DNA of 64,000 nucleotides, taken from Rhodoligotrophos defluvii. GTDB taxonomy: Bacteria > Pseudomonadota > Alphaproteobacteria > Rhizobiales > Im1. Below are positions 23,194 through 33,085 of this stretch, one piece after another. The notes beneath the pieces are model-generated. The model searched no databases. It was not told the DNA's origin and was given only the letters and a program-made list of their open reading frames with translations. The position numbers were made by a program, and so were the translations under genes. Where the stretch lies: positions 734,267 to 798,266 of the forward strand of contig NZ_SZZM01000002.1 in assembly GCF_005281615.1 (NCBI RefSeq). The letters are read 5' to 3'. Position 1 is the first letter of the stretch, and each line of letters starts with the position of its first letter.

Positions 23194-23760
23194 ATGAAGA
23201 CCCGGATACGAGAGTTGCGCCGTCTGCACGGTTGGACGCTCAAAGTCCTGGCTGAACGTCTTGCAACCACGCCACAGACCATACATCGGCTCGAGACCGG
23301 CACCGTTTCCGTCTCGACCGACTGGCTCGAGCGTTTCGCGAAGGTTTTCGGGGTGGCGCCGGCGGAGCTCATCGGCAGCGCCGAGACGCGCGGCACCGTC
23401 GAGCTGCTGGGGGAGCTCGGGCGGAACGGGCAGCTTCGCCTCGAGTCTTGCTGGCACGAGCCGTTCAAGCTCGACGTGCCCGCTGTCCGGCCGGTGGCGG
23501 TGCGGGTACAGGAGCAGATCGGGCCTTATCCACGCGGGGCGATCCTCATCGGCAATCGGCTCGAGGGGCCGGATCTCGCGGCCATCCGCTCCTGCGACGC
23601 CCTGGTGGCGGTCGACGATGCGACGGTTCTCCTGCGCCGTCTGATCCCGAGCGGGGTCGGCCAGTTCATCCTGGTGCCCTTTGCGGCCGACGGCGACATC
23701 CATTATGACGTGGTCCCACGCTGGGTCGCTCGTCTCATCATGCGCGTTGAATATCTCTAG
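23194..23760 (+). CDS. XRE-family transcriptional regulator with peptidase-S24-like C-terminus
   Basis: 188 residues. The N-terminal HTH_3 domain covers about residues 4-60 (IRELRRLHGWTLKVLAERL, ATTPQTIHRLETGTVSV, FGVAPAELI). The C-terminal 110 residues resemble the folded LexA/CI-type sensor domain of short Xre regulators (AVRVQEQIGPYPRGAILIGNR, CDALVAVDDATVLLRRLIP), but no Ser/Lys autocleavage pair was recognised. It is divergent from the DnaA-like operon. A palindrome array lies in the intergenic region, so autoregulation is likely. Confidence 0.85.
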   Translation: MKTRIRELRRLHGWTLKVLAERLATTPQTIHRLETGTVSVSTDWLERFAKVFGVAPAELIGSAETRGTVELLGELGRNGQLRLESCWHEPFKLDVPAVRPVAVRVQEQIGPYPRGAILIGNRLEGPDLAAIRSCDALVAVDDATVLLRRLIPSGVGQFILVPFAADGDIHYDVVPRWVARLIMRVEYL

Positions 23761-23775
23761 CAACGGCAAGCGAGA

Positions 23776-24557
23776 GCCCTCCCCGCGCCATCCCTCCCCG
23801 ATCCGGGGAGGGATACGCCTTCAGCATCAACCATTTCGTCATTGCCGCGCTTGACGCGGCAATCCAGGGGCCAAGCCGGAAAGCCCCCGCCCCGCGCTTG
23901 CCATCCCTCCCCGGTCCGGGGAGGGTGGACGCCGCAAGGCGGCCGGGTGGGGTCGAGGCCGGAAACAAAGGCCCCGCCGCTGCGCTTAGCTCTGGATGCG
24001 CCGGTCAAGCCGGCGCATGACGGCTTTAACGAGAGAAGATAGAGCGTGCCCAGTATGAGCCCGCCCCACCCCGACGCGCTTCGCGCGCCGACCCTTCCCG
24101 CGCCGTGGGGAGGGATACGCCTTCAGCATCAACCACCTCCGTCATTGCCGCGCTTGACGCGGCAATCCAGGGGCCAAGGCGGAAAGCCCCCGCCCCACGC
24201 TTGCCATCCCTCCCCGGTCCGGGAGGGTGGACGCCGCAAGGCGGCCGGGTGGGGTCGAGGCCGGAAACAAAGGCCCCGCCGATGCGCTTGGCTCTGGATG
24301 CGCCGGTCAAGCCGGCGCATGACGACTTTAACGAGAGAAGATAGAGCGTGCGCAGTGTGAGCCCGCCCCACCCCGACGCGTTTCGCCCTTGCCATCCCTC
24401 CCCGGTCCGGGGAGGGATACGCCTTCAGCATCAACCATTTCGTCATTGCCGCGCTTGACGCGGCAATCCAGGGGCCAAGCCGGAAAGCCCCCGCCCCGCG
24501 CTTGCCATCCCTCCCCGATCCGGGGAAGGGTGGACGCCGTAAGGCGGCCGGGTGGGG
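23776..24557. repeat. 302-bp tandem repeat, about 2.6 copies, made of inverted repeats
   Basis: The landmark GATACGCCTTCAGCATCAAC recurs at 23812, 24114 and 24416, exactly 302 bp apart each time. Each unit contains three nested palindromes: CCCTCCCCGG/CCGGGGAGGG; ATTGCCGCG-CTTGA-CGCGGCAAT; and ATGCGCCGG-TCAAG-CCGGCGCAT. The third copy breaks off after the second block. Copies differ by only a few bases and small indels, so the duplication is recent. It fills the whole gap between the Xre gene and the PAS gene. Six small ORFs inside are by-products of the repeats. Confidence 0.9.
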
Positions 24558-25049
24558 CTAGGGACTTTGCGTGAAGGCGAGAACCTTCCCCACTCCGCCA
24601 CCCAGCTGGTCCTGCGAGGTGCTCAGATCCATGGCGGGCACGAAGGCATCGTGACAGAGGATCATGTCGATCCGCCGCGCGTCGGAGGACAGCGGCAGGC
24701 GCAGCCAGAACTGCACCAGATGCTCCTTGGAGGCGCGCGGTCCCCGCACCACGCCCTGTGCCGGCCGCCCGGTGCCGACCACCCGCTCATAGGCCGACAC
24801 CCAATAGTCCCGGCGGTCGCCCCAGTCCAGTTCGTCAAGATAAAGCCCGGTGATCTCGCGCTCGTAGATCTCGCGCAGCCGGGTGCCGGCAAGCCGGACC
24901 CGGAACCGCTGGTCCGTCGCCATCACGTCGATCAGGCTGATGCCGGGGAGAAGCTTTGGGAAATCGGCCGGATTGATGTCCCGGCGGCCAGGCAGGCGAT
25001 CCCCGGCACGCGCGGCCCAGTAATCATAGAGCTGCCGTTGTTCGGTCAT
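24558..25049 (-). CDS. PAS-domain protein (PAS_5/PF07310 type)
   Basis: 163 residues from ATG at 25049 (MTEQRQLYDYWAARAGDR); a GTG at 25094 would add 15 residues of no obvious similarity. The pattern YWAARAGDRLPGRRDINP, FPKLLPGISLIDV and RFRVRLAGTRLREIYEREI is that of the alphaproteobacterial PAS_5 family, single-domain sensory proteins of unknown partner. The domain has no attached kinase or GGDEF. It is separated from the gcdH gene by 170 bp that includes a hairpin. Its 3' end touches the tandem repeat array. Confidence 0.8.
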   Translation of the reverse strand: MTEQRQLYDYWAARAGDRLPGRRDINPADFPKLLPGISLIDVMATDQRFRVRLAGTRLREIYEREITGLYLDELDWGDRRDYWVSAYERVVGTGRPAQGVVRGPRASKEHLVQFWLRLPLSSDARRIDMILCHDAFVPAMDLSTSQDQLGGGVGKVLAFTQSP

Positions 25050-25178
25050 CACCAGCTGAGCCCTGAACGTGTCATGTGTTGGTTCCAAACCCACGGCAAG
25101 TCCCGCTCAACGAATCAGTCGACAGCCTCTCGGAATCCTTATGAATTGGTTAGCGGACGAGCACAAGTCCCAAGCCTT

Positions 25179-25201
25179 GCTGCAAAGCAGCCCTTTGCAG
25201 C
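25179..25201 (-). terminator. Hairpin after gcdH, possible terminator
   Basis: GCTGCAAAG (25179-25187) pairs perfectly with CTTTGCAGC (25193-25201) around a 5-nt loop, 18 bp beyond the gcdH stop on the minus strand. There is no T-run after it, so intrinsic termination is doubtful. It may instead protect the 3' end of the message. Confidence 0.4.
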
Positions 25202-25219
25202 GAGGCTGTGCCTTGCCGC

Positions 25220-26452
25220 CTACTGGAAGGCCTGGATCCCGGTCTGGGCGCGGCCGAGGATCAGCGCATGGACATCATGCGTGCCCTCGTACGTGTTCAC
25301 CGTCTCCAGATTGACCAGGTGACGGATGACATGGAACTCGTCGGAGATGCCGTTGCCCCCGTGCATGTCGCGCGCCATGCGTGCGATATCCAGGGCCTTG
25401 CCGCAGTTGTTGCGCTTCAGCAGGGAAATTGCCGGCGGCGCGGCGCGCCCGGCTTCGAGAGCCCGGCCGAGCGCCAGCGCGGCGTGCAGGCCGAGGGTGA
25501 TCTCGGTCTGCATGTCGGCGAGCTTCTTCTGGATCAGCTGGTTGGCCGCCAGCGGCCTGCCGAACTGCTTGCGGTCGAGCGTGTACTGGCGGGCGGCATG
25601 CCAGCAGAACTCGGCAGCGCCCATGGCTCCCCAGGCGATGCCGTAGCGCGCCTTGTTCAGACAGCCGAACGGCCCCGACAGGCCCTTGGCATTGGGCAAC
25701 AGGTTGCTGGCCGGGATCGCGCAATCCTCGAGCACGATCTCGCCGGTGATCGATGCTCTGAGCGAGAACTTTCCTTCGATGGTCGGGGTCGAGAAGCCCT
25801 TGGTGCCCCGCTCGACGATGAAGCCGCGGATGCCCTCATCCTCCAGCTTCGCCCAGACGACGGCCACGTCGGCCACCGGCGCGTTGGAGATCCACATCTT
25901 GGTGCCGTTGAGCACGAACCGATCGCCGTCGCGGCGGGCACGCGTCTTCATGCCGCCAGGATCGGAACCGGCATCGGGCTCGGTCAGGCCGAAGCAGCCG
26001 ATGAATTCCCCCGACGCAAGCTTCGGCAGATATTTGCGGCGGTGCTCCTCGGTGCCATAGGCGTGGATCGGGTGCATCACCAGCGAGTTCTGCACGCTCA
26101 TGGTCGAGCGATAGCCCGAGTCGACCCGCTCGATCTCCCGCGCGGCCAGGCCGTAGGCCACATAGCCAAGGCCCGCTCCGCCATATTCCTCGGGGATCAT
26201 GATGCCGAGCAGGCCCAGTTCGCCCAGTTCGTTCACGACCTCGCGGTCGAACCGTTCGTCCCGGAAGGCGGATTGGATCCGCGGCATCAGCTTGGCGTCC
26301 GCATAGCTGCGGACACTGTCGCGGATCATCCGTTCTTCCTCGCTCAGGAGGAATTCGAGGCCAAGAGGGTCCTGCCAATCGAACGGGACCTTGTCGAGAT
26401 CACCGCCTGCCGGCTTGGCTCCCGCCTGATTGCTACGCAGGGCTTGGCTCAT
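25220..26452 (-). CDS. gcdH: Acyl-CoA dehydrogenase, glutaryl-CoA dehydrogenase type
   Basis: 410 residues from ATG at 26452, which has GGAGAGAGAT just upstream. FAD enzyme that oxidises and decarboxylates glutaryl-CoA to crotonyl-CoA in lysine/tryptophan breakdown. The GCDH-type features are [21 protein letters not shown] at the N-terminus, [19 protein letters not shown], and the C-terminal [20 protein letters not shown], whose Glu (about residue 387) is the catalytic base. The family assignment rests on this C-terminal block. The gene overlaps the 3' end of the upstream oligopeptidase B gene by 20 bp. Confidence 0.9.
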   Translation of the reverse strand: MSQALRSNQAGAKPAGGDLDKVPFDWQDPLGLEFLLSEEERMIRDSVRSYADAKLMPRIQSAFRDERFDREVVNELGELGLLGIMIPEEYGGAGLGYVAYGLAAREIERVDSGYRSTMSVQNSLVMHPIHAYGTEEHRRKYLPKLASGEFIGCFGLTEPDAGSDPGGMKTRARRDGDRFVLNGTKMWISNAPVADVAVVWAKLEDEGIRGFIVERGTKGFSTPTIEGKFSLRASITGEIVLEDCAIPASNLLPNAKGLSGPFGCLNKARYGIAWGAMGAAEFCWHAARQYTLDRKQFGRPLAANQLIQKKLADMQTEITLGLHAALALGRALEAGRAAPPAISLLKRNNCGKALDIARMARDMHGGNGISDEFHVIRHLVNLETVNTYEGTHDVHALILGRAQTGIQAFQ

Positions 26453-28571
26453 ATCTCTCTCCACTGGGTCGGCTGCTCGCTCGCGCTGTTATGCTGCAAG
26501 CGAAGGCATAGATCAACGCGACTTCTTTGAGATGGTCGAAACGTCCCGCGGCACCGACGTGGCCTGCTTCCATATGGGTGCGCAGCAGGAGCAGGTTGTT
26601 GTTCGTCCTGTTCGCCCGTAGCCGCGCCACCCATTTCGCCGGCTCCCAATAGGTCACGCGCGGATCCGTCAGGCCGGCCAATGCAAAGATGTGCGGGTAG
26701 TCCTGGGCCCGCACGTTCTCATAGGGACTATAGGACAGGATGTAGCGGAAGTCTTCCTCGCTGGCGATGGGGTTGCCCCATTCCGGCCATTCCGGCGGGG
26801 TCAGCGGCAGATCCGCATCCAGCATGGTGTTCAGCACGTCCACGAAGGGCACCTGGGCAATGATGCCGCGGAACAGCTTCGGCGCCATATTGGCCACTGC
26901 CCCCGCCAGCATGCCTCCCGCGCTGCCGCCCATGGCAATGATGTTTCCGCGGCTGGTATAGCCTTCGCTGGCCAGGTGCTCGGCCACCGCGATGAAGTCG
27001 CTGAACGTGTTCATCTTGTTGAGGTGCTTGCCGGCGCGATACCAGCCGTAGCCCTTGTCCTTGCCGCCGCGGACATGGGCAATCGCGTAGACGAAGCCCC
27101 GGTCCACCAGCGACAGCCTGTTCGTGTCGAATATGGCTGGCATGGTCAGTCCGTAGGCACCGTATCCGTGCAGCAGGCAGGGTGCCGTGCCATCGAGCGG
27201 CAGGTCCCTCGCATGGACCACGGAGACGGGCACCAGTTCGCCGTCCGGCGCGGGCGCCATCAGCCGGCGCGTCACATAGCGCCTCGGATCATGTCCGCTT
27301 GGCACCTCCTGTGTCTTGCGCAGGTCTCTTTGCCGCGCGGCCATGTCGTAGTCGAAGGTCTGGTTCGGCGTCGTCATCGATGAATAGGTGAAGCGGAGAA
27401 TGGTCGTCTCGTATTCGAGGGTGTCGCCGAGCCTGAGCGCATAGGCCTCTTCATCGAAACGGATGTCGTGTTCCACGGCGGTTGCCCAATCGCGGATGAC
27501 GATGCGCGGCAGTCCGTTCTCCCGTTCCAGCCGCACCAGGTGGCGCTCGAAGCACCGGCTGGCCAGGATGAAGCGGCCCAGCTGGTGCGGCACGATTTCC
27601 CGCCAGTTTCGGCGCTGCGGCGCGGCGACGGGCGCCGCCATGATCTTGAAGTCCTCGGCGCCGTCCGCATTGGTCAGGATCACCAGCTGGTCCTCGTGGT
27701 GGTCCACCGAATATTCGTGCCCCACCTGTCGCGGCTCGATCAGGACAGGCGGTGCTGAGGGCGCGTGCGCGTCGATCAGACGGATCTCCGATGTCTGGTG
27801 ATCGTTGCATTTGATGATGATGTAGCGGCGGCTCTGCGTGGTCCCCAGGCCAACGAAGAACCCGACGTCCTTCTCCTCGTAGAGCAGGACGTCTTCCGCG
27901 ATGGCCGTGCCGAGCCTGTGGGCGTAGACCCGGCGGGGGCGATGGCGGTCGTCGATCCACACGTAGAACAGGGTCTCGCCGTCGGCTGCCCAGGCCAAGT
28001 CCCCTGCCGTGCTGGGTATCACGTCCTCCAGGTCGGCCCCGGTCGCTAGGTCTCGGACGCGGATCGTGAAATATTCGCCACCCGTGTCGTCGGTCGCATA
28101 GGCGACCCGCCGGTGATCTGGGCTATGGACAACCGTGCCGAAGCGAAAATAGACGTGCCGCGCGCCCAATGCCTGGCCGTCGACCAGCACCTCGACCGGG
28201 CCGCCGTCACGGGGCTCACGGCAATAGGCCGGATGCTCGGCGCCTTCCTCGTAGCGAAAGAAATAGGCGAAGGGTCCGTCGGGAACGGGCACTCCCGAAT
28301 CGTCCTCCTTGATGCGGCCGCGCAGCTCGCGGTAGAGTTCCGCCTGCAGATCCGCGGTGTGGGCAAGGGCTGCTTTCGTGCGCGCGTTTTCCGCTTCGAG
28401 ATAGGTCCTGATCTCCGGGTCGAGCGCCTTGGGATTGCGCATGACCTCTTGCCAATTGGCTGCCCGCAGCCAGTGATAGGGGTCGTCCAGCCTGATCCCG
28501 TGATGGATCGTCACATGCCCGTGTCTGGGGGCGGTGGGCTCTACATCAAATTCCAGCATCGATTCCAGCAT
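26433..28571 (-). CDS. ptrB: Oligopeptidase B (S9A prolyl oligopeptidase family)
   Basis: 712 residues, the usual length. It cleaves oligopeptides after basic residues in the cytosol. The N-terminal beta-propeller starts with [17 protein letters not shown] and includes [20 protein letters not shown]. The C-terminal alpha/beta-hydrolase domain holds the Ser nucleophile in MGGSAGGML (about residue 545), the Asp in [15 protein letters not shown] and the His in [14 protein letters not shown] (about 667). [10 protein letters not shown] matches the family. Its end overlaps the start of gcdH by 20 bp, so the two are probably co-transcribed although unrelated in function. Confidence 0.92.
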   Translation of the reverse strand: MLESMLEFDVEPTAPRHGHVTIHHGIRLDDPYHWLRAANWQEVMRNPKALDPEIRTYLEAENARTKAALAHTADLQAELYRELRGRIKEDDSGVPVPDGPFAYFFRYEEGAEHPAYCREPRDGGPVEVLVDGQALGARHVYFRFGTVVHSPDHRRVAYATDDTGGEYFTIRVRDLATGADLEDVIPSTAGDLAWAADGETLFYVWIDDRHRPRRVYAHRLGTAIAEDVLLYEEKDVGFFVGLGTTQSRRYIIIKCNDHQTSEIRLIDAHAPSAPPVLIEPRQVGHEYSVDHHEDQLVILTNADGAEDFKIMAAPVAAPQRRNWREIVPHQLGRFILASRCFERHLVRLERENGLPRIVIRDWATAVEHDIRFDEEAYALRLGDTLEYETTILRFTYSSMTTPNQTFDYDMAARQRDLRKTQEVPSGHDPRRYVTRRLMAPAPDGELVPVSVVHARDLPLDGTAPCLLHGYGAYGLTMPAIFDTNRLSLVDRGFVYAIAHVRGGKDKGYGWYRAGKHLNKMNTFSDFIAVAEHLASEGYTSRGNIIAMGGSAGGMLAGAVANMAPKLFRGIIAQVPFVDVLNTMLDADLPLTPPEWPEWGNPIASEEDFRYILSYSPYENVRAQDYPHIFALAGLTDPRVTYWEPAKWVARLRANRTNNNLLLLRTHMEAGHVGAAGRFDHLKEVALIYAFACSITARASSRPSGERYEPSPA

Positions 28572-28736
28572 TCCTAAATTCCAATTGAAAACCGGGGCTA
28601 CAACCCTCGCGCGAGGCGCGAGGCCCGGATCTCACAATCGATCTTTGGACAGTGAATTCGGCGGTCTTCCGCCCATGGCATCAGGTTATAGGGTCAGCGG
28701 GACGGTCCGGGGACAAGTTTTTGGCCGGGCGCCGGC

Positions 28737-29150
28737 CTATTTGTCCTCCGGCTCCAGCTTCAGCGCGGTGCCGTTCATGCAATATCGCAGTCCGGTGGGC
28801 TGGGGGCCATCCGGAAAGACATGGCCGAGATGGGCGCCGCAATTGGCGCATTGCACCTCGGTGCGCACCATGAAATGCGATCTGTCCTCATGTTCCGCTA
28901 CAGCATCTTCACGTATCGGCTTGAAAAAACTGGGCCAGCCGGAGCCAGACTCGTATTTCGTATGGGAGTCGAACAAGGGGGCGCCGCAGCAGACGCAGGT
29001 ATAGACCCCTTCGCGCTTCTCGAAGTTATAGGGGTGGCTGAAGGGTGGCTCGGTCCCACAGGCGCGGGTGACGGCGAATTGCTCCGGGGTCAGCTCGGCG
29101 CGCCATTCCTCCTCGGACTTCCTGACTTTCGGTTGCTTTTCTTCGGGCAT
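28737..29150 (-). CDS. msrB: Peptide-methionine (R)-S-oxide reductase
   Basis: 137 residues. Reduces methionine-R-sulfoxide in oxidised proteins using thioredoxin. Zinc-binding pairs C52/C55 ([10 protein letters not shown]) and C101/C104 ([15 protein letters not shown]) are present, and the catalytic Cys is C124 in [10 protein letters not shown]. The substrate pocket motif SGSGWPSFF is intact. MsrA is not adjacent. The gene lies between the MaoC-like gene (48 bp upstream) and oligopeptidase B (165 bp downstream). Confidence 0.95.
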   Translation of the reverse strand: MPEEKQPKVRKSEEEWRAELTPEQFAVTRACGTEPPFSHPYNFEKREGVYTCVCCGAPLFDSHTKYESGSGWPSFFKPIREDAVAEHEDRSHFMVRTEVQCANCGAHLGHVFPDGPQPTGLRYCMNGTALKLEPEDK

Positions 29151-29198
29151 GGCTCAACCTCTCGGCCAAAGCGGGCGGATGGGTTCTGCTTGATCGGC

Positions 29199-29651
29199 TT
29201 ACTCGTAGAATATGGTGAGGAGTTCGGCGATCGCCACCGGTTTCGCCACGCCTTCGCGCTCCACGACGAACTCGGACACCGTTCTGAGCGAGCGGCTGCT
29301 GAGCACTGCCTTGGTCAGCGTCACCCTGCCGCGCAACCTGGTATTCACGGGGACCACCCCGGTAAAGCGGACGCGGTTGGCCCCGAGATTGATCAGCCGC
29401 TTCACGGACCGGACCGTGAAGATCCGGCTTGTGAAATGCGGGATGAGCGACAAGGTCAGGTAGCCGTGGGCGATCGGTTCCATGTCCAGTTCGGCGCGGG
29501 TCCGCTCCGGATCCACATGGATCCACTGATGATCGTCGGTTGCGTCCGCAAAGCGGTTGATCCGCTCCTGCGTGATCTCGAGCCAGTCGCTGACCCCGAT
29601 TTCCCGTCCTTGGTCGGCGGCGAGATCGGCAAGCGTGGGATAGACCTTCAT
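29199..29651 (-). CDS. MaoC-like hot-dog hydratase
   Basis: 150 residues from ATG at 29651 (MKVYPTLADLAADQGREIGVSDW). The longer upstream frame was rejected. MaoC-type (R)-enoyl-CoA hydratase signature: ITQERINRFADATDDHQWIHVDPER, with the catalytic Asp/His pair in DDHQWIH, and APIAHGYLTLSLIP (the G-L-T block). It has the single-domain length. Substrate unknown; the neighbour gcdH makes crotonyl-CoA, which such enzymes can hydrate, but the link is speculative. Confidence 0.88.
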   Translation of the reverse strand: MKVYPTLADLAADQGREIGVSDWLEITQERINRFADATDDHQWIHVDPERTRAELDMEPIAHGYLTLSLIPHFTSRIFTVRSVKRLINLGANRVRFTGVVPVNTRLRGRVTLTKAVLSSRSLRTVSEFVVEREGVAKPVAIAELLTIFYE

Positions 29652-29950
29652 GGAGCCCGGTTCAGTACTGGGATGAGCCTCGGCGAGCTGGTCCCCAAGG
29701 GGATCGGAGCTTGCCTTGCCGTGTGACAGGCCCTCTTGCCTCCCATATCTTGCGGTCCGTTGCAAGCTGCTGCTCGATTTTGGCCTACGGTATGCCGTTT
29801 GGCGTTGGCGCGGTCGGTGCCATTCGATATAAGGCCAGGATTATCTCGATTGCTCGCAAGCTCAGGGTCTGGCGCGGCGGTAGCCGAGCCGCCGCTGCGA
29901 TCACATTGGCGAGCACAGGTTGGCTATGAAACGAGGCTGAGACGAGCGTC

Positions 29951-32293
29951 ATGTTGCCCGCCATTCTATCGTGCTTCCTTTTGGCGGGCATCGCTCCTCT
30001 GGTCTCACGATATGCGCAGCCAGCCGCCGGATGGCTCCTGGCTCTGCTTCCCTTTGTTCTGCTTTGGTATTTCGCGAGCTTCCTCACCACGATATCAGCG
30101 GGAAGCGCAGTCTCTCAGTCGTTGGACTGGCTGCCGCAATTGGACGTCGCCCTGTCCTTCCGGCTGGATGGCCTCAGTCTCGTCTTTGCGTTGCTCATCA
30201 CCGGCATCGGCGCCTTCATCGTCATTTATGCAGGCGCCTATCTCGGCGGCCATCCCCGGCGCGGCGGCTTTCTCGCCGTTCTGCTGATGTTCATGGGCTC
30301 GATGCTCGGCCTGGTGTTGGCCGACAATATCGTTGCCTTTTTTGTCTTTTGGGAACTCACGTCGATCACTTCATTTCTGCTGATCGGGTTCGATCATGCC
30401 CGGTTCGCATCGCGCCGTGCGGCCATACAGGCGCTCGTGGTGACCGGGGGCGGCGGCCTCGCCCTGTTGGCCGGGCTGATCGCGATGAGTCTCGCGACGG
30501 GTGGGTGGGACCTTTCGGCCCTGAACCTGCAGGGAGATGCCCTGCGCGCGCACCCGCTTTACCCGATGATGCTGTGCCTCGTTCTGGTTGGCGCCTTTAC
30601 CAAATCCGCCCAGGTGCCGTTCCATTTCTGGTTGCCCAACGCCATGGAGGCGCCGACACCGGTCAGCGCTTATTTGCATTCCGCAACCATGGTCAAGGCT
30701 GGCGTCTATTTGCTGATGCGGTTGACGCCTGCGCTCGGCGGGACCGAGCTGTGGAGCGGTGCGCTCACGGTGTTCGGCGGGGCGACATTGCTGGTCGGTG
30801 CTGTCCTTTCGCTTCGCCAGACTGACCTGAAGCTGATCCTTGCCTATACGACCGTGGGCTCGCTCGGGCTGCTTGTGATGCTTTTGGGCCTCGGCGTGGA
30901 AAAGGCGGTCGAAGCGGCCGTGCTCTATCTCATCGCCCATGCTTTGTTCAAGGGCGCCCTCTTCATGGTTGCCGGTATTGTCGACCACGAGACCGGCACC
31001 CGCGACATCACCGCCCTGGCCGGCCTTCGCCATGCCATGCCGTTGACCTTTACGGCCGCGATCATTGCCGCCCTGTCCATGTCCGGGCTGCCGCCACTGG
31101 TCGGCTTCATCGCAAAGGAGGCAATTTACGGCGTCACCGAGTCCGGCCTAGTCGTGACTACTGCGATTGCTGGCAACGCTCTCATGGTGGCTGCGGCCCT
31201 CGCAGTGGTATGGCTGCCCTTCACGGGAGCGATGGCGCCCACTCCGGAGAGGCCCCACGAGCCCTCACTTGGCCTGCTACTCGGCCCAATGGTACTGGCT
31301 CTTCTCGGCCTCTGCGCCGGCGCGCTTGTGACCGCATTCGGCAACCTGTTTGCCGCCGGAATGGTGGGCGCCATTCTGGGCCGTCACGTTTCCCTGGATC
31401 TTGCTCTTTGGCACGGGTTCAGTACGCCACTATTGATGAGCATCGGCACATTGGCGTTGGGAGTCGGCGCCTTTGCGCTCCTATCCCGCTTGCGGGCGGC
31501 CATCGGCTCGGTGCTTGCCACCCTTGGCTGGACCATGGACCGGGTCTATGACGCGGCGCTCTCGGGACTTGTGCGGTCTTGCCGGTTCGCCCTTCGGATT
31601 ATCCAGCCGGGCCTGTTGCGGGTTTACATGCTGATGATCCTGCTCATGGTCACGGCAGCGCTCGTGCTACCGGCTCTTGCCCTCGGGCTTCCGATCAAGA
31701 TGCCGCTGATCGAGGTCGAACAGGCTTTCCAAAACCTAAATGGTATCGCCATCATGCTGCTGGCTTTGGCCGGTGCATGCGCAGTGGTTTTCGTCAGGAG
31801 CCGGCTGAACGCCATCGTGGCGCTGGGCGTGCAAGGCGTTGCGGTAGCGCTCTTGTTCCTCATCTATGGTGCGCCAGACCTCGCCTTCACCCAGTTCATG
31901 GTCGAGATCCTCTCGGTGGCCATCCTCACCCTGGTGATGACGCGGTTGCGGCTGGACGTGGGCGACCGCCGCGAGATCAGCGACCGGCTCGTGCATGGCG
32001 GCATTGCGCTGGTCGCGGCCGCCGGATTGGGTAGCACTCTCGTCGCGCTCACCCAGCAGCCGCTGGACCTCCGGCTTTCCGCCTTTTTTGCTACGCACAG
32101 CGTTCCCGAAGCGCACGGGCGCAATATCGTCAATGTGATCCTCGTGGACTTCCGCGGTCTCGACACTCTTGGCGAGATCACCGTGGTCCTGATGGCGGGA
32201 TTGGCGGCCCTGGCTTTGATCAGGATGAGGAACCGAGCCGCCGCATTGGGCGAAGATCAGGACAGCGAGAGGACGCGATCATGCGTACAGTAA
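29951..32293 (+). CDS. mrpA: Na+/H+ antiporter subunit A (Mrp complex)
   Basis: 780 residues, about 20 membrane helices, first gene of a seven-gene operon. Mrp is a hetero-oligomeric cation/proton antiporter of the inner membrane. The NuoL-like proton-translocation core shows [36 protein letters not shown] in parts: the Lys, Glu and His of that block are conserved, and [15 protein letters not shown] follows. The C-terminal extension typical of MrpA ends [17 protein letters not shown]. The 299-bp gap upstream (from 29652) should hold the promoter; no clear motif was assigned. MrpA and MrpB are separate, unlike the fused PhaAB of Sinorhizobium. Confidence 0.92.
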   Translation: MLPAILSCFLLAGIAPLVSRYAQPAAGWLLALLPFVLLWYFASFLTTISAGSAVSQSLDWLPQLDVALSFRLDGLSLVFALLITGIGAFIVIYAGAYLGGHPRRGGFLAVLLMFMGSMLGLVLADNIVAFFVFWELTSITSFLLIGFDHARFASRRAAIQALVVTGGGGLALLAGLIAMSLATGGWDLSALNLQGDALRAHPLYPMMLCLVLVGAFTKSAQVPFHFWLPNAMEAPTPVSAYLHSATMVKAGVYLLMRLTPALGGTELWSGALTVFGGATLLVGAVLSLRQTDLKLILAYTTVGSLGLLVMLLGLGVEKAVEAAVLYLIAHALFKGALFMVAGIVDHETGTRDITALAGLRHAMPLTFTAAIIAALSMSGLPPLVGFIAKEAIYGVTESGLVVTTAIAGNALMVAAALAVVWLPFTGAMAPTPERPHEPSLGLLLGPMVLALLGLCAGALVTAFGNLFAAGMVGAILGRHVSLDLALWHGFSTPLLMSIGTLALGVGAFALLSRLRAAIGSVLATLGWTMDRVYDAALSGLVRSCRFALRIIQPGLLRVYMLMILLMVTAALVLPALALGLPIKMPLIEVEQAFQNLNGIAIMLLALAGACAVVFVRSRLNAIVALGVQGVAVALLFLIYGAPDLAFTQFMVEILSVAILTLVMTRLRLDVGDRREISDRLVHGGIALVAAAGLGSTLVALTQQPLDLRLSAFFATHSVPEAHGRNIVNVILVDFRGLDTLGEITVVLMAGLAALALIRMRNRAAALGEDQDSERTRSCVQ

Positions 32294-32703
32294 TTCTACG
32301 CACCATCGTGCCTATTCTGACAGGGCTAATGGCACTGTTCTCTGTCTTCGTGCTCCTGCGTGGCCACAACGAGGCGGGTGGCGGGTTTATCGGCGGCCTC
32401 ATCGCCGCTTCGGCTCTCGCTCTTTATGGCATCGCTTGCGGCGTGCAATCGGCAAGACAGGCGCTGGTCGTTCATCCCATCGCCATTGCTGGGGCTGGCG
32501 TGTTCCTGGCCGGCGGCGCCGGTCTTTTATCGTTTCCTCTCAACCTGCCCTACCTCACCGGGCTTTGGTGGCCAGTTTATTTGTCCGCGATCACCACCGT
32601 CTACCTTTCCACGCCATTGCTCTTCGACATCGGCGTATACCTGGTGGTGGTCGGGGCGATCAGCAGCATCGCGTTTGCGCTGGAAGAGGGAGATTTCGAC
32701 TGA
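32281..32703 (+). CDS. mrpB: Na+/H+ antiporter subunit B (Mrp complex)
   Basis: 140 residues, four predicted membrane helices, MnhB/MrpB family: [21 protein letters not shown] is the family hallmark (GHNEAGGGF). It overlaps the mrpA 3' end by 13 bp and its stop is immediately followed by the mrpC start (ATG at 32705, one base later). Part of the Mrp membrane complex, where the B and C subunits form the membrane arm next to A. Confidence 0.92.
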   Translation: MRTVILRTIVPILTGLMALFSVFVLLRGHNEAGGGFIGGLIAASALALYGIACGVQSARQALVVHPIAIAGAGVFLAGGAGLLSFPLNLPYLTGLWWPVYLSAITTVYLSTPLLFDIGVYLVVVGAISSIAFALEEGDFD

Positions 32704-32704
32704 G

Positions 32705-33085
32705 ATGGAAGTGCTGCTCTCAGTCACGGTTGCGGGCCTGTTCGGTGCCTCCGTTTATCTGTTGCTGTCGCGCAGCTTGGTGCGGCTGCTTTTGGGGGTC
32801 GTCACCTTGGGCAATGCCACGAACCTGCTGATTTTCACGGCAGGCCGTATCCTCGGCACGGTTCCACCCATTGTGCCGGTCGACGCGAAAGCCCCTCCGG
32901 CCGACATCGCCAACCCTTTGCCGCAAGCCCTCATCCTCACCGCCATCGTGATCAGCTTTTCCCTATTCGCCTATGTGCTGGTGCTGAGCTACCGAGCGTA
33001 CCAGGATCTTGGCACCGACGATTCCGACGAGATGCGCCTCGCCGAGCCCGTTGCCCAGCCCTTCCGCGAGCAGACCGATGAATGA
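32705..33085 (+). CDS. mrpC: Na+/H+ antiporter subunit C (Mrp complex)
   Basis: 126 residues from ATG at 32705, homologous to NuoK. Three membrane helices are visible; family motifs are LLGVVTLGNATNLLIFTAGR and DIANPLPQALILTAIVISFS. The longer frame beginning at 32360 is antisense-like noise in another phase of mrpB. The stop overlaps the mrpD start by 8 bp. Confidence 0.92.
   Translation: MEVLLSVTVAGLFGASVYLLLSRSLVRLLLGVVTLGNATNLLIFTAGRILGTVPPIVPVDAKAPPADIANPLPQALILTAIVISFSLFAYVLVLSYRAYQDLGTDDSDEMRLAEPVAQPFREQTDE

Noticed and set aside
23842-24574. Several similar small ORFs and a possible CRISPR-like repeat pattern
   Set aside because: The units are 302 bp long, consist of inverted repeats and have no unique spacers; the ORFs are repeated translations of the same element.
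25069-25314. Small plus-strand ORF over the gcdH 3' end
   Set aside because: Low-complexity translation antisense to gcdH; the hairpin at 25179-25201 explains the only structure there.
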